DNA of 64,000 nt, from NCBI GenBank assembly GCA_040755055.1, contig JBFMBS010000001.1, forward strand, positions 62,001-126,000, given 5' to 3'. The DNA is from DYJK01 sp040755055. GTDB taxonomy: Bacteria > Bacteroidota > Ignavibacteria > Ignavibacteriales > Melioribacteraceae. Under the pieces are notes generated by a model. That model made no database searches. It saw only the letters and a list, made by a program, of their open reading frames with translations, and was not told the DNA's origin. Positions 1-8,040 of this stretch are shown here, piece by piece. Every line of letters begins with the position of its first letter. Position 1 is the stretch's first letter. The translations under genes and the position numbers were made by a program.

Positions 1-732
1 TCCGCCCCACGGCATTCCTTTTTGAATTGTAACATCGGGTAGTTTATCGCCTATCTTTAAACCGGGACGCGGATAATATTTTACCGTAAGATTAGGTTGA
101 AGATATTCTTGATCTTGAGCATCGTTTGCAACAAAGTAGGTTTCCAATGCTGCATACTTAATGCCTCTACCGAATCTTCCGTTCCACTCACCGGGCCATT
201 TTTTAGTTGAGCCGCTCGCCGGCCATCCGTTAACCGGCCATGTTTCGGGTTGATTACTCATTGCAGCATAGTCTTGCAGCTCGTTAAAATATCCAAACAC
301 CGGGTACAAACCCCAATCAACTGTTCCTTTACTATTCTGATCCATCAATTGTTTGGCATAACTTGTCTGTACATACCAGAGGGTATCGTAATTATTCTTC
401 GAGGCAATCTTTGCAGCGTCTGTTACCGGTATTGTATCTTGTTCAAGAAAAACCATTCCGCCAATAAGCACGGCAAGCCCATCTACCATGTACGAGCCGG
501 TATTATCATTTGGCCATCGCGAAGCGCTTGGGCTGGGCCAATCACCGAGACGCGTGGTATTTTTAAAACTGAGTAGCACTCTGTTTCCATTCATCACACC
601 AGCTCTTATTGCCGCAATGTCTCCTTCGGGATCATCGGGTCCGTCATATACTCTTCCTTGTGCATAAATATTGTTAAGAGTTATTAAACCTACTAAGAGT
701 GTGATGATCAGTATTGTTTTGTTAAGCTTCAT
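1..732 (-). CDS. Secreted protein of unknown function, 3' end outside window
   Basis: The reading frame is open from an ATG at 732 to the window edge, giving 244 codons with no stop, so the C-terminus is missing. The first 24 residues are a clear signal peptide (basic MKLNK start, hydrophobic core, then an A-Q cleavage site). The mature part begins GRVYDGPDDPEGDIAA and is rich in Trp, Pro, Gly and Asn; I do not recognise a catalytic domain. Proteins of this lineage with such a start often end in a T9SS sorting domain, but that part is not visible here. It lies 145 bases downstream of the TonB-dependent receptor in the same direction, so it may be co-transcribed with it. No function is proposed. 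Confidence 0.75.
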   Translation of the reverse strand, partial: MKLNKTILIITLLVGLITLNNIYAQGRVYDGPDDPEGDIAAIRAGVMNGNRVLLSFKNTTRLGDWPSPSASRWPNDNTGSYMVDGLAVLIGGMVFLEQDTIPVTDAAKIASKNNYDTLWYVQTSYAKQLMDQNSKGTVDWGLYPVFGYFNELQDYAAMSNQPETWPVNGWPASGSTKKWPGEWNGRFGRGIKYAALETYFVANDAQDQEYLQPNLTVKYYPRPGLKIGDKLPDVTIQKGMPWGG

Positions 733-777
733 TTAAAAACCTTATGTAATATTTCTATCGTTTAATAATTTACCTTA

Positions 778-868
778 CGCAAGGTTTTTCGATGTTGAAA
801 AACTTTGGTTCGTAAAACGATTTTTTTATAAAAAAAGAAAAATCTGCTTGTCATGACTAAACCTTGCG
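778..868. repeat. 10-bp inverted repeat between two genes, possible alternative hairpins
   Basis: CGCAAGGTTT at 778-787 is the exact reverse complement of AAACCTTGCG at 859-868, with 71 bases between. The 778-787 arm can also pair locally, as ACCTT (772-776) with AAGGT (781-785). The two pairings exclude each other. No T-tract follows on the minus strand, so this is not a standard terminator. It lies just after the TonB-receptor stop codon. Any regulatory role is inference. Confidence 0.4.
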
Positions 869-877
869 CAACATGTG

Positions 878-3634
878 TTAATAAGTAAATGTTATCCCAA
901 ATTTTATTGATCTTGGCGCCGAATACATCGATGGATCGTGAATAACATCATAATAATCGTTGAAGTTACTTCTATGACTTGAGAGCTCTGTATCGAGAAT
1001 TACATCTGTATATGCTCTGCCCGTTCTCGAATAAACGCTCACTTCATTTAATGCGTCAAGTAAGTTATATACCAGCATCGTTAATTTTATCTGCTGGCTT
1101 CCTGAAGTCCATAATGTATAAAAAGCTGAGAGATCAACAGAAAATTGTGACGGCTTTTTTGAATTGTTGGGCAGAAGATTCAAATCATATAATGTACTTC
1201 CGGTAATAGGCGACCAAGTATATGGTGTTCCTGAATTAAAATACGCTGATATTGTTGCACCATACAATCGAGAATTGTACCCGACAGAAAAATTCAATGT
1301 ATGACGCTGATCCCAGCTCATTGGTATCAGCACGCTAACCGGGTCCATGTTGGAACCGGCACGTGAAAAATTGAAAATCGGGTTATCGGCATTCCCTTTT
1401 GTGTACTGAAGAGTGTAATTTATTGTTGCCGAAATTGGTTCGGAGAAGAAATCATATTTCAGTTCCAATCCACGTGCATTGCCGTAATCTTTGTTGCTGT
1501 ACAAGCCATAACGCACCTGGTTAAATGTTGTAATAATTCTTGTACTCAATAGATCGTAAATGTCCCTATAAAAAACCGCAACCTCGATGCTCATTCCCTT
1601 AACCAATTGCTGCCATAAACCAACTTCGTATTGAATTGTCTTTTGTGGTTTTACAAGGGGATTGCCCATCGTGGTGGTGTAATCTTCCACACCGACAATA
1701 TGCTGTGAGTTTGTGTACAAAGCATAGAGAGGAGGCATCTGGAAAAAATGCCCGTACGAAAAACGGAGTAACGCCATTTCTCCAAGCTGGTAAGAAATTC
1801 CAAAACGAGGACTTAATTGCGAATTAGGATTCGCTTTGGGATAAGTGCTCATGTATTCGGGATTATCGGGATAGCTTAATTGGTTTGCCGGGTTTCTTAA
1901 CTGCGAAGGATATGTTGCCGCCGGGTCAAAGTAATCGTATCGTAAACCGCAATTGATAACCATGTAATCATATTCAATTTTATCTTGGAGATATAGCGAG
2001 AACTCAACCGGGTAAACACGATATATATCTGAATAGATTGACTCATCGGTAACCAAAGTCGGCTCATAATAAAGATAAACTCTTTTATTGGTTACAGAAT
2101 CAATTATATATGCGTATTCGTCGGCGGTACCTTCGTATTTATTTTTTATTTGAGCATTGAATAGATCTATATCATGCTTTGTATAAAGAAATCCGCTTTT
2201 GAGAATATGATTTTTATTTAGCTGCCATGTTGCATCGAACTTTGCACTTATATCTTGCGATAATCTCTTGTAATAATTTTTATCTTGTCCCCCGGTAGAA
2301 AAACCGGCTCCGGTGTTAATTGAATATTCATCATGGATATAACGGGCATCGTACGAATCTTCAAAGACGTAAGTTCCATCGCTGTTTCTTAGATATGATA
2401 ATTTGAACTCATAGAACAGATCATTGCTCAACGTATGGTTCAACTGAAAAGCAACCATATCTGTACGTGTGTGATTTGTACTTCTTCCATCGGGATTATA
2501 TTTCCAATAATGCGAGTACCATTTCGAATCTGCTTTGTTCAAAGAATATGTTAAAGATGACCTTATTGAAGTAACCGGCTTAAACGAAAGTTTAGTGAAG
2601 AGAGAAAAATCCTTGCTGGTTCCCATCGGGACAATGCTGCTGTCACCGGTATGTTCGGAATACCATAGCGAAGCGTCTTCATTTAAGAAGTTGCTGTAAT
2701 TATCAGGATTAAATCTCTTTATGCCGTGGTATTGATCTTTGATATCCTGGAATCTTCCGTTAACGAAAACGGAAAGCAAATCTTTAACTATCGGTGCTTC
2801 AAGATATAGCTGGTAATCTTTTGTCCTGAAAAAGTCTGAGTCTTCCAAACCAAAGAATATATCTTTATTGGAAGTATAAAAATTAGAAGAACTAAGAGTT
2901 GCCGAAGCATGGAAATCATTTCCGGCATCTTTGGTAACAACATTAACAATGCCGCTCATTGCATTACCGTACTCTGCATTGAACGTACCGGTTATAACTT
3001 CAATTTCGGAAACAACTTCTTTTTCAACTCTAACAGCGCGGCTTCTGCCGGAAGCTTCATCAACATACAAACCATCAACAAGGTAAGAAACTTCATCAAG
3101 TCTTCCGCCGCGGAAATGCCCGGCAACAACGCCGGCTTGCATCTGCACAACAGCATCAATGTTTTCGACCGGCAGCATTTTAATCTGGTCGGAGTTAACA
3201 TTTCTTATAGAACTGGTTTGATCTTTCTTCGTTGTTATTCTATCTGCTGTAACAACAACTTCTTGTCCTTGAACCATTGTCTCTTTAAGTTCGGCATCAA
3301 CATTTGTAGTTCTGTTTACCGATACAACAACATTCTGAACAATTTTTGTTTCATAACCAACCATGCTGATTTTTACTCTATAAGTACCGGGAGGAATGTT
3401 GATTATATAAAAGTCACCGTTTATATCAGAGCTGCTTCCTAATCTTGTTCCTTCAATGATGACATTCACACCAATCAACGGCTCGCCGGTTTGATCATCG
3501 AGAATCTTTCCCGAAATTTTTCCGGTTGTTTGTGCATTCATCGACGATACCACCAAAAGAAGTAAAGTGATAACAAACCAAATTTTTCTAAGGGAAGTGT
3601 TAATCCTAATCCTTTCTAAATCTAACCGCCGCAT
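878..3634 (-). CDS. TonB-dependent outer-membrane receptor
   Basis: The 918-residue protein has a signal peptide (about residues 1-35), a carboxypeptidase-regulatory-like beta-sandwich (about 36-120, GKISGKILDDQTGEPLIGVN), a plug domain (about 130-240, with YLVDGLYVDEASG and the GNAMSGIVNVVTK stretch) and a long C-terminal beta-barrel ending in an aromatic residue (FTY). This is the usual order for TonB receptors that import bulky substrates across the outer membrane. The start is supported by AAGGAA six bases before the ATG. No SusD-type lipoprotein lies beside it, so it is not a SusC/SusD pair. It follows araA in the same direction, 200 bases away, which suggests import of arabinose-containing oligosaccharides; the substrate is inferred from context only. 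Confidence 0.88.
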   Translation of the reverse strand: MRRLDLERIRINTSLRKIWFVITLLLLVVSSMNAQTTGKISGKILDDQTGEPLIGVNVIIEGTRLGSSSDINGDFYIINIPPGTYRVKISMVGYETKIVQNVVVSVNRTTNVDAELKETMVQGQEVVVTADRITTKKDQTSSIRNVNSDQIKMLPVENIDAVVQMQAGVVAGHFRGGRLDEVSYLVDGLYVDEASGRSRAVRVEKEVVSEIEVITGTFNAEYGNAMSGIVNVVTKDAGNDFHASATLSSSNFYTSNKDIFFGLEDSDFFRTKDYQLYLEAPIVKDLLSVFVNGRFQDIKDQYHGIKRFNPDNYSNFLNEDASLWYSEHTGDSSIVPMGTSKDFSLFTKLSFKPVTSIRSSLTYSLNKADSKWYSHYWKYNPDGRSTNHTRTDMVAFQLNHTLSNDLFYEFKLSYLRNSDGTYVFEDSYDARYIHDEYSINTGAGFSTGGQDKNYYKRLSQDISAKFDATWQLNKNHILKSGFLYTKHDIDLFNAQIKNKYEGTADEYAYIIDSVTNKRVYLYYEPTLVTDESIYSDIYRVYPVEFSLYLQDKIEYDYMVINCGLRYDYFDPAATYPSQLRNPANQLSYPDNPEYMSTYPKANPNSQLSPRFGISYQLGEMALLRFSYGHFFQMPPLYALYTNSQHIVGVEDYTTTMGNPLVKPQKTIQYEVGLWQQLVKGMSIEVAVFYRDIYDLLSTRIITTFNQVRYGLYSNKDYGNARGLELKYDFFSEPISATINYTLQYTKGNADNPIFNFSRAGSNMDPVSVLIPMSWDQRHTLNFSVGYNSRLYGATISAYFNSGTPYTWSPITGSTLYDLNLLPNNSKKPSQFSVDLSAFYTLWTSGSQQIKLTMLVYNLLDALNEVSVYSRTGRAYTDVILDTELSSHRSNFNDYYDVIHDPSMYSAPRSIKFGITFTY

Positions 3635-3728
3635 ATTTATTCCTTAGTATTGAAAAGTAGATCGCAAAATCCTACTGCTTCTTTTTATATTTTTAATATC
3701 TGTTAGAGACCTCTGAAAAATTCTATAA

Positions 3729-3811
3729 TGTCATTTCGAAGGAGCGAAGTGACTGAGAAATCTTGCCACAATCAAAGATTTCTCTCCCGATGAATCGGGA
3801 TCGAAATGACA
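3729..3811. repeat. 83-bp palindromic intergenic element (REP/MITE-like)
   Basis: The ends TGTCATTTCGA (3729-3739) and TCGAAATGACA (3801-3811) are perfect inverted repeats. Inside, GAGAAATCTT (3755-3764) pairs exactly with AAGATTTCTC (3775-3784), and CCCGAT (3786-3791) pairs with ATCGGG (3794-3799). It lies between araA and the TonB-receptor gene. The nested stems and lack of coding sequence fit a short non-autonomous repeat, or possibly an RNA structure in the transcript. Confidence 0.75.
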
Positions 3812-3834
3812 AATAAATTTTTCATATGTTTCTG

Positions 3835-5334
3835 TTACTTGTTCAATTGATAATAGACATCATTCCATTTCAATTCTTTTTCAAACTCAGAAATCTTAGT
3901 AGTGTCGTCAATCAGCACAAATTCTATATCAGCCATGTTTGCAAAGTCTTCCATATACTCGGAAGTAATTGCCTGGCTAAAACCGGTGTGATGAGCACCG
4001 CCGGCTAATATCCATGCACCGGCGCCAATTTCTAAGTTCGGTTTTGGAATCCACATTACTCTTGCAACCGGAAGTTTGGGAAGCGGTTTATCGGGTTTCA
4101 CTACATCAACCTCATTTACAATCAACCTGAAACGATTTCCCATATCAATTATCGATGCATTTAAACCAAAACCGTTTGGAACATTAAAGACTAAACGAGG
4201 AGGATCATCTTTGCCGCCAATACCGAGTTTATGTACTTCAAGACTTGGCTTTCCATCAGCAATTGATTCACAAACTTCGAGCATGTGGGCGCCGAGAACT
4301 TTCATTCCGTTTGGATCGAAATGATAAGTGTAATCTTCCATGAAAGATGTTCCGCCCTTTAATCCGTGGGACATAACTTTCATTGCACGAACCAATGCGG
4401 CAGTTTTCCAATCACCTTCCGCGCCAAAACCATAACCTTCATTCATTAACCGCTGGACTGCGAGACCGGGCAATTGATGTAAACCATACAAATCTTCAAA
4501 AGTAGTAGTAAACGCTTTGAATCCCCCTTCTATTAAAAACGTCCTTATACCAAGTTCCATACGTGCAGCTTCGCGAAGGTTATCATATTTATCGCCGCCT
4601 TTGCGTGCGGCAGAAGCAACTGTATATTTATCATTGTATTCTGATATTAATGTGTCAATATCATACGCCGATACTTGTTTTATATATTGAACTAATTCGC
4701 CCACGCCATGACCGTTGACGGAATATCCAAAACGTAATTGCGCTTCAACTTTGTCGCCCTCGGTTACGGCAACTTCGCGCATGTTATCGCCGAAGCGTGC
4801 AACTTTTGCATCTTGCATATCTGCCCAAGCACAAGCTACTCTTGTCCAAACTGCAAGTTTCTTCTGAACAGTTTCGCTCTGCCAATGCCCGACAATAACT
4901 TTTCTTTTCTTACCCATCCTTGTTCCGATAAACCCAAATTCGCGGTCACCATGCGCGGATTGATTTAAGTTCATGAAATCCATATCAATTGAATCCCATG
5001 GTATATCGCGGTTGAATTGTGTGTGCAGATGAACGAATGGTTTGTTAAGAATTTTCAGCCCGGCAATCCACATCTTTGCTGGTGAAAAAGTATGCATCCA
5101 GGTTATCAGTCCGATGCAATTTTTATCATTGTTAGCTTCAAGACAAATTGATTTGATTGCATCGGGAGTAGTTAGTACCGGTTTGAAAATTATCTTAACC
5201 GGAATTTGACCGGATTGATTTAACCCGTTAACAATTGCTTGAGAATTATCCGCAACTTGCTGAAGCGTCTTTTGTCCATAAAGATGCTGGCTACCGGTTG
5301 CAAACCAAACCTCATATTTTTTTAGATCGATCAT
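3835..5334 (-). CDS. araA: L-arabinose isomerase
   Basis: This 499-residue cytoplasmic enzyme converts L-arabinose to L-ribulose. The whole length matches the AraA family, starting with YEVWFATGSQHLYG. The metal-binding and catalytic segments are present: the first Glu in GYGFGAEGDWKT, the second Glu and a His in GGTSFMEDYTYHF, and the late His in ILAGGAHHTGFS. The length is typical for the family. GAGGG lies just before the ATG. It sits 18 bases after araD in the run symporter-araB-araD-araA, so it is probably part of one transcript. The fit to AraA is close throughout and I see no disruption. Confidence 0.98.
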   Translation of the reverse strand: MIDLKKYEVWFATGSQHLYGQKTLQQVADNSQAIVNGLNQSGQIPVKIIFKPVLTTPDAIKSICLEANNDKNCIGLITWMHTFSPAKMWIAGLKILNKPFVHLHTQFNRDIPWDSIDMDFMNLNQSAHGDREFGFIGTRMGKKRKVIVGHWQSETVQKKLAVWTRVACAWADMQDAKVARFGDNMREVAVTEGDKVEAQLRFGYSVNGHGVGELVQYIKQVSAYDIDTLISEYNDKYTVASAARKGGDKYDNLREAARMELGIRTFLIEGGFKAFTTTFEDLYGLHQLPGLAVQRLMNEGYGFGAEGDWKTAALVRAMKVMSHGLKGGTSFMEDYTYHFDPNGMKVLGAHMLEVCESIADGKPSLEVHKLGIGGKDDPPRLVFNVPNGFGLNASIIDMGNRFRLIVNEVDVVKPDKPLPKLPVARVMWIPKPNLEIGAGAWILAGGAHHTGFSQAITSEYMEDFANMADIEFVLIDDTTKISEFEKELKWNDVYYQLNK

Positions 5335-5352
5335 TTTTCCCTCAAAAAATTC

Positions 5353-6060
5353 CTATTCTTTATCACCGGAATCATTCTGTCCATAATAAGAATCCGGACC
5401 ATGTTTCCGATTGTAATGTTTGTTTGAAATATATTTTGGCAACGACCTAACATTCTTATTAAGCTGAAGAGTACCTATAGCCATCTCAGCAACTCTTTCC
5501 AGTATCAAACTGTTCTTAACTGATTCCCCGGCAGTAGCACCGAATGCAAAAGGTGCGTGTCCGGCAACTAATACTGCCGGTAATGCAAGAGGGTTTAGTT
5601 TTTTAAATCTTTCAATTATAATTTTGCCGGTGTTTTTTTCGTAACCGGTTTCGACTTCTTTTTTTGTTAAGAATCTTGTTAACGGAATTGTACCGGAAAA
5701 ATGATCGGCATGTGTGGTTCCTAAACACGGAATTTCTTTGCATGCTTGTGCGAAGATGGTAGCATATTTACTGTGGGTATGTGTTATTCCGTCAATTTCA
5801 GAAAAAGCTTTGTATAGTTCGATATGCGTTGGTGTATCGCTCGAAGGTCTTTTCTTTCCTTCAACAATATTTCCATTAAGATCCACAACAACCAAATCAT
5901 CTTCAGTTAGTTTATCATAATCTACACCGCTTGGTTTAATCACAATCAGTCTATTTGCTCGGTCAATTCCGCTGGCGTTTCCCCATGTTAATGTTACCAA
6001 TCCGTATTTAACCAGGTCAAGATTAGCTTGCAAAACTTCCTTCTTTAGTTTTTCAAGCAT
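5353..6060 (-). CDS. araD: L-ribulose-5-phosphate 4-epimerase
   Basis: This 235-residue class II aldolase-fold enzyme turns L-ribulose 5-phosphate into D-xylulose 5-phosphate, the last step of arabinose catabolism. The zinc ligands are visible as H94 and H96 in GITHTHSKYA and H168 in VLVAGHAP. D75 in SSDTPTH matches the conserved acidic residue, and WGNASG and KPSG are the phosphate-binding stretches. Its start codon overlaps the araB stop by one base (TAATG), which points to translational coupling. A fuculose-phosphate aldolase is the main alternative in this fold, but the neighbours decide for AraD. Confidence 0.96.
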   Translation of the reverse strand: MLEKLKKEVLQANLDLVKYGLVTLTWGNASGIDRANRLIVIKPSGVDYDKLTEDDLVVVDLNGNIVEGKKRPSSDTPTHIELYKAFSEIDGITHTHSKYATIFAQACKEIPCLGTTHADHFSGTIPLTRFLTKKEVETGYEKNTGKIIIERFKKLNPLALPAVLVAGHAPFAFGATAGESVKNSLILERVAEMAIGTLQLNKNVRSLPKYISNKHYNRKHGPDSYYGQNDSGDKE

Positions 6061-7760
6061 TATTTATTTCTCCTTACTTCATCTCTTATGTTTAGCAGAT
6101 CTTTCATAACATTGAACATGTTGCCATTCCAATTCTTCGTACCAAATCCGTCGTGAAGTTGCTTGTATAAGATGTAAAGTTTTTTATAGACAGAATTATT
6201 TTCCGGTACTGGGTAAAAGACAGAACTTGTACCGGTCATATTTTTTATTGCTTCGCCAATTGAATCGTAACCGCCGGATTTTTTTCCGGCAGCAATAGCA
6301 GAAAAAATAGCAGCACCCAAAGCCGGTGTTTGGTCGCTTCGCGATATTTTCATCGGGCGACCGGTTACATCGGCATAGATTTGCATCAGCAACGGATTCT
6401 TTGCCGCAAGTCCGCCGCAGTTCACAATTTCTTTAATCGGTACGCCGTACTCTTCGATGCGGTCAATTATTGCCAAAGCACCGAATGCAGTTGCTTCAAT
6501 TAATGCGCGGTAGATTTCATGCGGCTTGGTATGAAGTGTTTGTCCTAATAACAACCCGGTAAGTCTCACATCAACAAGAATTGTTCTGTTACCGTTGTTC
6601 CAATCGAGTGCGAGTAATCCGCTTTCGCCGGGTTTTAATTTGGAAGCCTCTCTTTCGAGATTAATAAATTTCTCATCTTGTGTTTTTCCATAACTCTCCG
6701 GTACAAGATTGTTAACAAACCATAAGAATATATCACCCACAGCGGATTGCCCGGCTTCTATTCCATAATAGCCGGCCATTACAGAGCCATCAACAATTCC
6801 GCATACACCGGGGATGTCATTCAATTTTTCTTTTCGCGATGAGATCATCACATCGCATGTACTCGTTCCTAAAATTTTTACAAGCGTACCGGTGGAAATG
6901 CCGGCACCAACTGCACCCATGTGGGCATCAAAAGCACCGACTGCCACTGCAACATTTGTTGTAAGTTCTAATTTCTCTGCCCATTCATTAGAAAGAAAGC
7001 CGATTATGTTTTCCGCTGTAAAAGCTTTGTCAAACAAGCGTTTTCTTAAGTTGCCCAGACCGGGCGAAAGTATTTCCAAAAATTCTTCGTCCGGTAGTCC
7101 GTTCCAATCCGAACTGAACATTGCTTTATGACCGGCTGCACAAATACTGCGTTTAACTTTTCCCGGGTTGAGGTCACCGATTAAATTTGCCGGGATCCAA
7201 TCACAAATTTCCATCCAGCTATAAGCCGCATCAAAAACTTCCGGTGAAGTTTTTTTGCAATGCAGAATTTTACTCCACCACCATTCGGATGAATAGACTC
7301 CCCCGATTTTTGCAAGGTATTGCGGACGAAAATTAGCGGCTGTTTTTGTTATTAGTGCAGCTTCGGCAAAACTTGTATGGTCTTTCCACAACCATACATA
7401 AGCCGCCGGGTTGTCTTTAAACTTCGTGTCATTACAAAGTGCTTGCCCGTTTATATCTACCGGCATCGGACTGCTGCCGGTAGTATCAACACCAATTCCG
7501 ATAATGTCTTCAGATTTATAACTGGGATTTATCTGTTTTGCTTTCCGTAAAGCTTCTTTAATAGTTACTTCGATTCCCAATAAATAATCGTTTGGATTCT
7601 GGCGAGCCAAATTCGGATCGGATTCATCAATTATTACCCCATCCTTTCCTGATGGATAAGGAAAAACGTGTGAAGCAATTTCTCTTCCATCTGTTACATC
7701 AACAATTAGCGAACGGCAAGAATTGGTTCCAAAATCCAACCCGATAACAAGTTTGTTCAT
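6060..7760 (-). CDS. araB: Ribulokinase
   Basis: This FGGY-family sugar kinase of 566 residues has the N-terminal phosphate-binding site GLDFGTNSCRSLIVD (about residues 7-21). The mid-protein stretch VAVGAFDAHMGAVGAG and the C-terminal GGLAAKNPLLMQIYADV motif with the following TPALGAAIFSA are typical of AraB. It phosphorylates L-ribulose at the expense of ATP. GGAG is placed eight bases before the ATG. It lies between the transporter pair and araD. Xylulokinase is the closest alternative by fold, but the length and the araD/araA partners support ribulokinase. Confidence 0.95.
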   Translation of the reverse strand: MNKLVIGLDFGTNSCRSLIVDVTDGREIASHVFPYPSGKDGVIIDESDPNLARQNPNDYLLGIEVTIKEALRKAKQINPSYKSEDIIGIGVDTTGSSPMPVDINGQALCNDTKFKDNPAAYVWLWKDHTSFAEAALITKTAANFRPQYLAKIGGVYSSEWWWSKILHCKKTSPEVFDAAYSWMEICDWIPANLIGDLNPGKVKRSICAAGHKAMFSSDWNGLPDEEFLEILSPGLGNLRKRLFDKAFTAENIIGFLSNEWAEKLELTTNVAVAVGAFDAHMGAVGAGISTGTLVKILGTSTCDVMISSRKEKLNDIPGVCGIVDGSVMAGYYGIEAGQSAVGDIFLWFVNNLVPESYGKTQDEKFINLEREASKLKPGESGLLALDWNNGNRTILVDVRLTGLLLGQTLHTKPHEIYRALIEATAFGALAIIDRIEEYGVPIKEIVNCGGLAAKNPLLMQIYADVTGRPMKISRSDQTPALGAAIFSAIAAGKKSGGYDSIGEAIKNMTGTSSVFYPVPENNSVYKKLYILYKQLHDGFGTKNWNGNMFNVMKDLLNIRDEVRRNK

Positions 7761-7794
7761 AGTATCTCCGTAACCATCAGTTTAGTAACAACAA

Positions 7795-8031
7795 TTATTC
7801 AGCATTGTTATTATTCTTTTTCCACGGTCTAAAATTTATAAAGTAGATCATCCCGATAATTACCAATAAGATTCCCCACCAAACACCAAAATTCAATTCT
7901 CTTAGAATTATCTGTTTTTCCATGGATGGAGAAATCATTTCATAGACATTCGCTATTGTTATTGCTACTCCATAAATGAGTAAGAGCGAACCGATAAAAA
8001 ACCAAATTGATATTCCTTTATTCTCTATCAT
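7795..8031 (-). CDS. Small two-helix membrane protein, symporter companion
   Basis: This 78-residue protein has two predicted transmembrane helices (about residues 8-27 and 47-66) separated by a charged loop (SPSMEKQIILRELN), and ends in a basic, Asn-rich tail. A strong AGGAGG lies five bases before the ATG, so the gene is real despite its size. It starts 9 bases after the symporter stop and ends 34 bases before araB, so it is almost certainly translated from the arabinose operon. I recognise no named family. It may be an accessory subunit of the symporter, but that is inference from position. Confidence 0.8.
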   Translation of the reverse strand: MIENKGISIWFFIGSLLLIYGVAITIANVYEMISPSMEKQIILRELNFGVWWGILLVIIGMIYFINFRPWKKNNNNAE

Positions 8032-8040
8032 AATATCCTC

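Noticed and set aside
2909..3442. Long open frame on the plus strand opposite the TonB receptor (177 codons)
   Set aside because: It is antisense to a well supported gene, has low-complexity Asn/Phe-rich composition, no ribosome site and no recognisable domain.
878..3634. TonB-dependent receptor as a SusC-type protein
   Set aside because: No SusD-like lipoprotein lies next to it, and I do not see the features that separate SusC from general TonB receptors.
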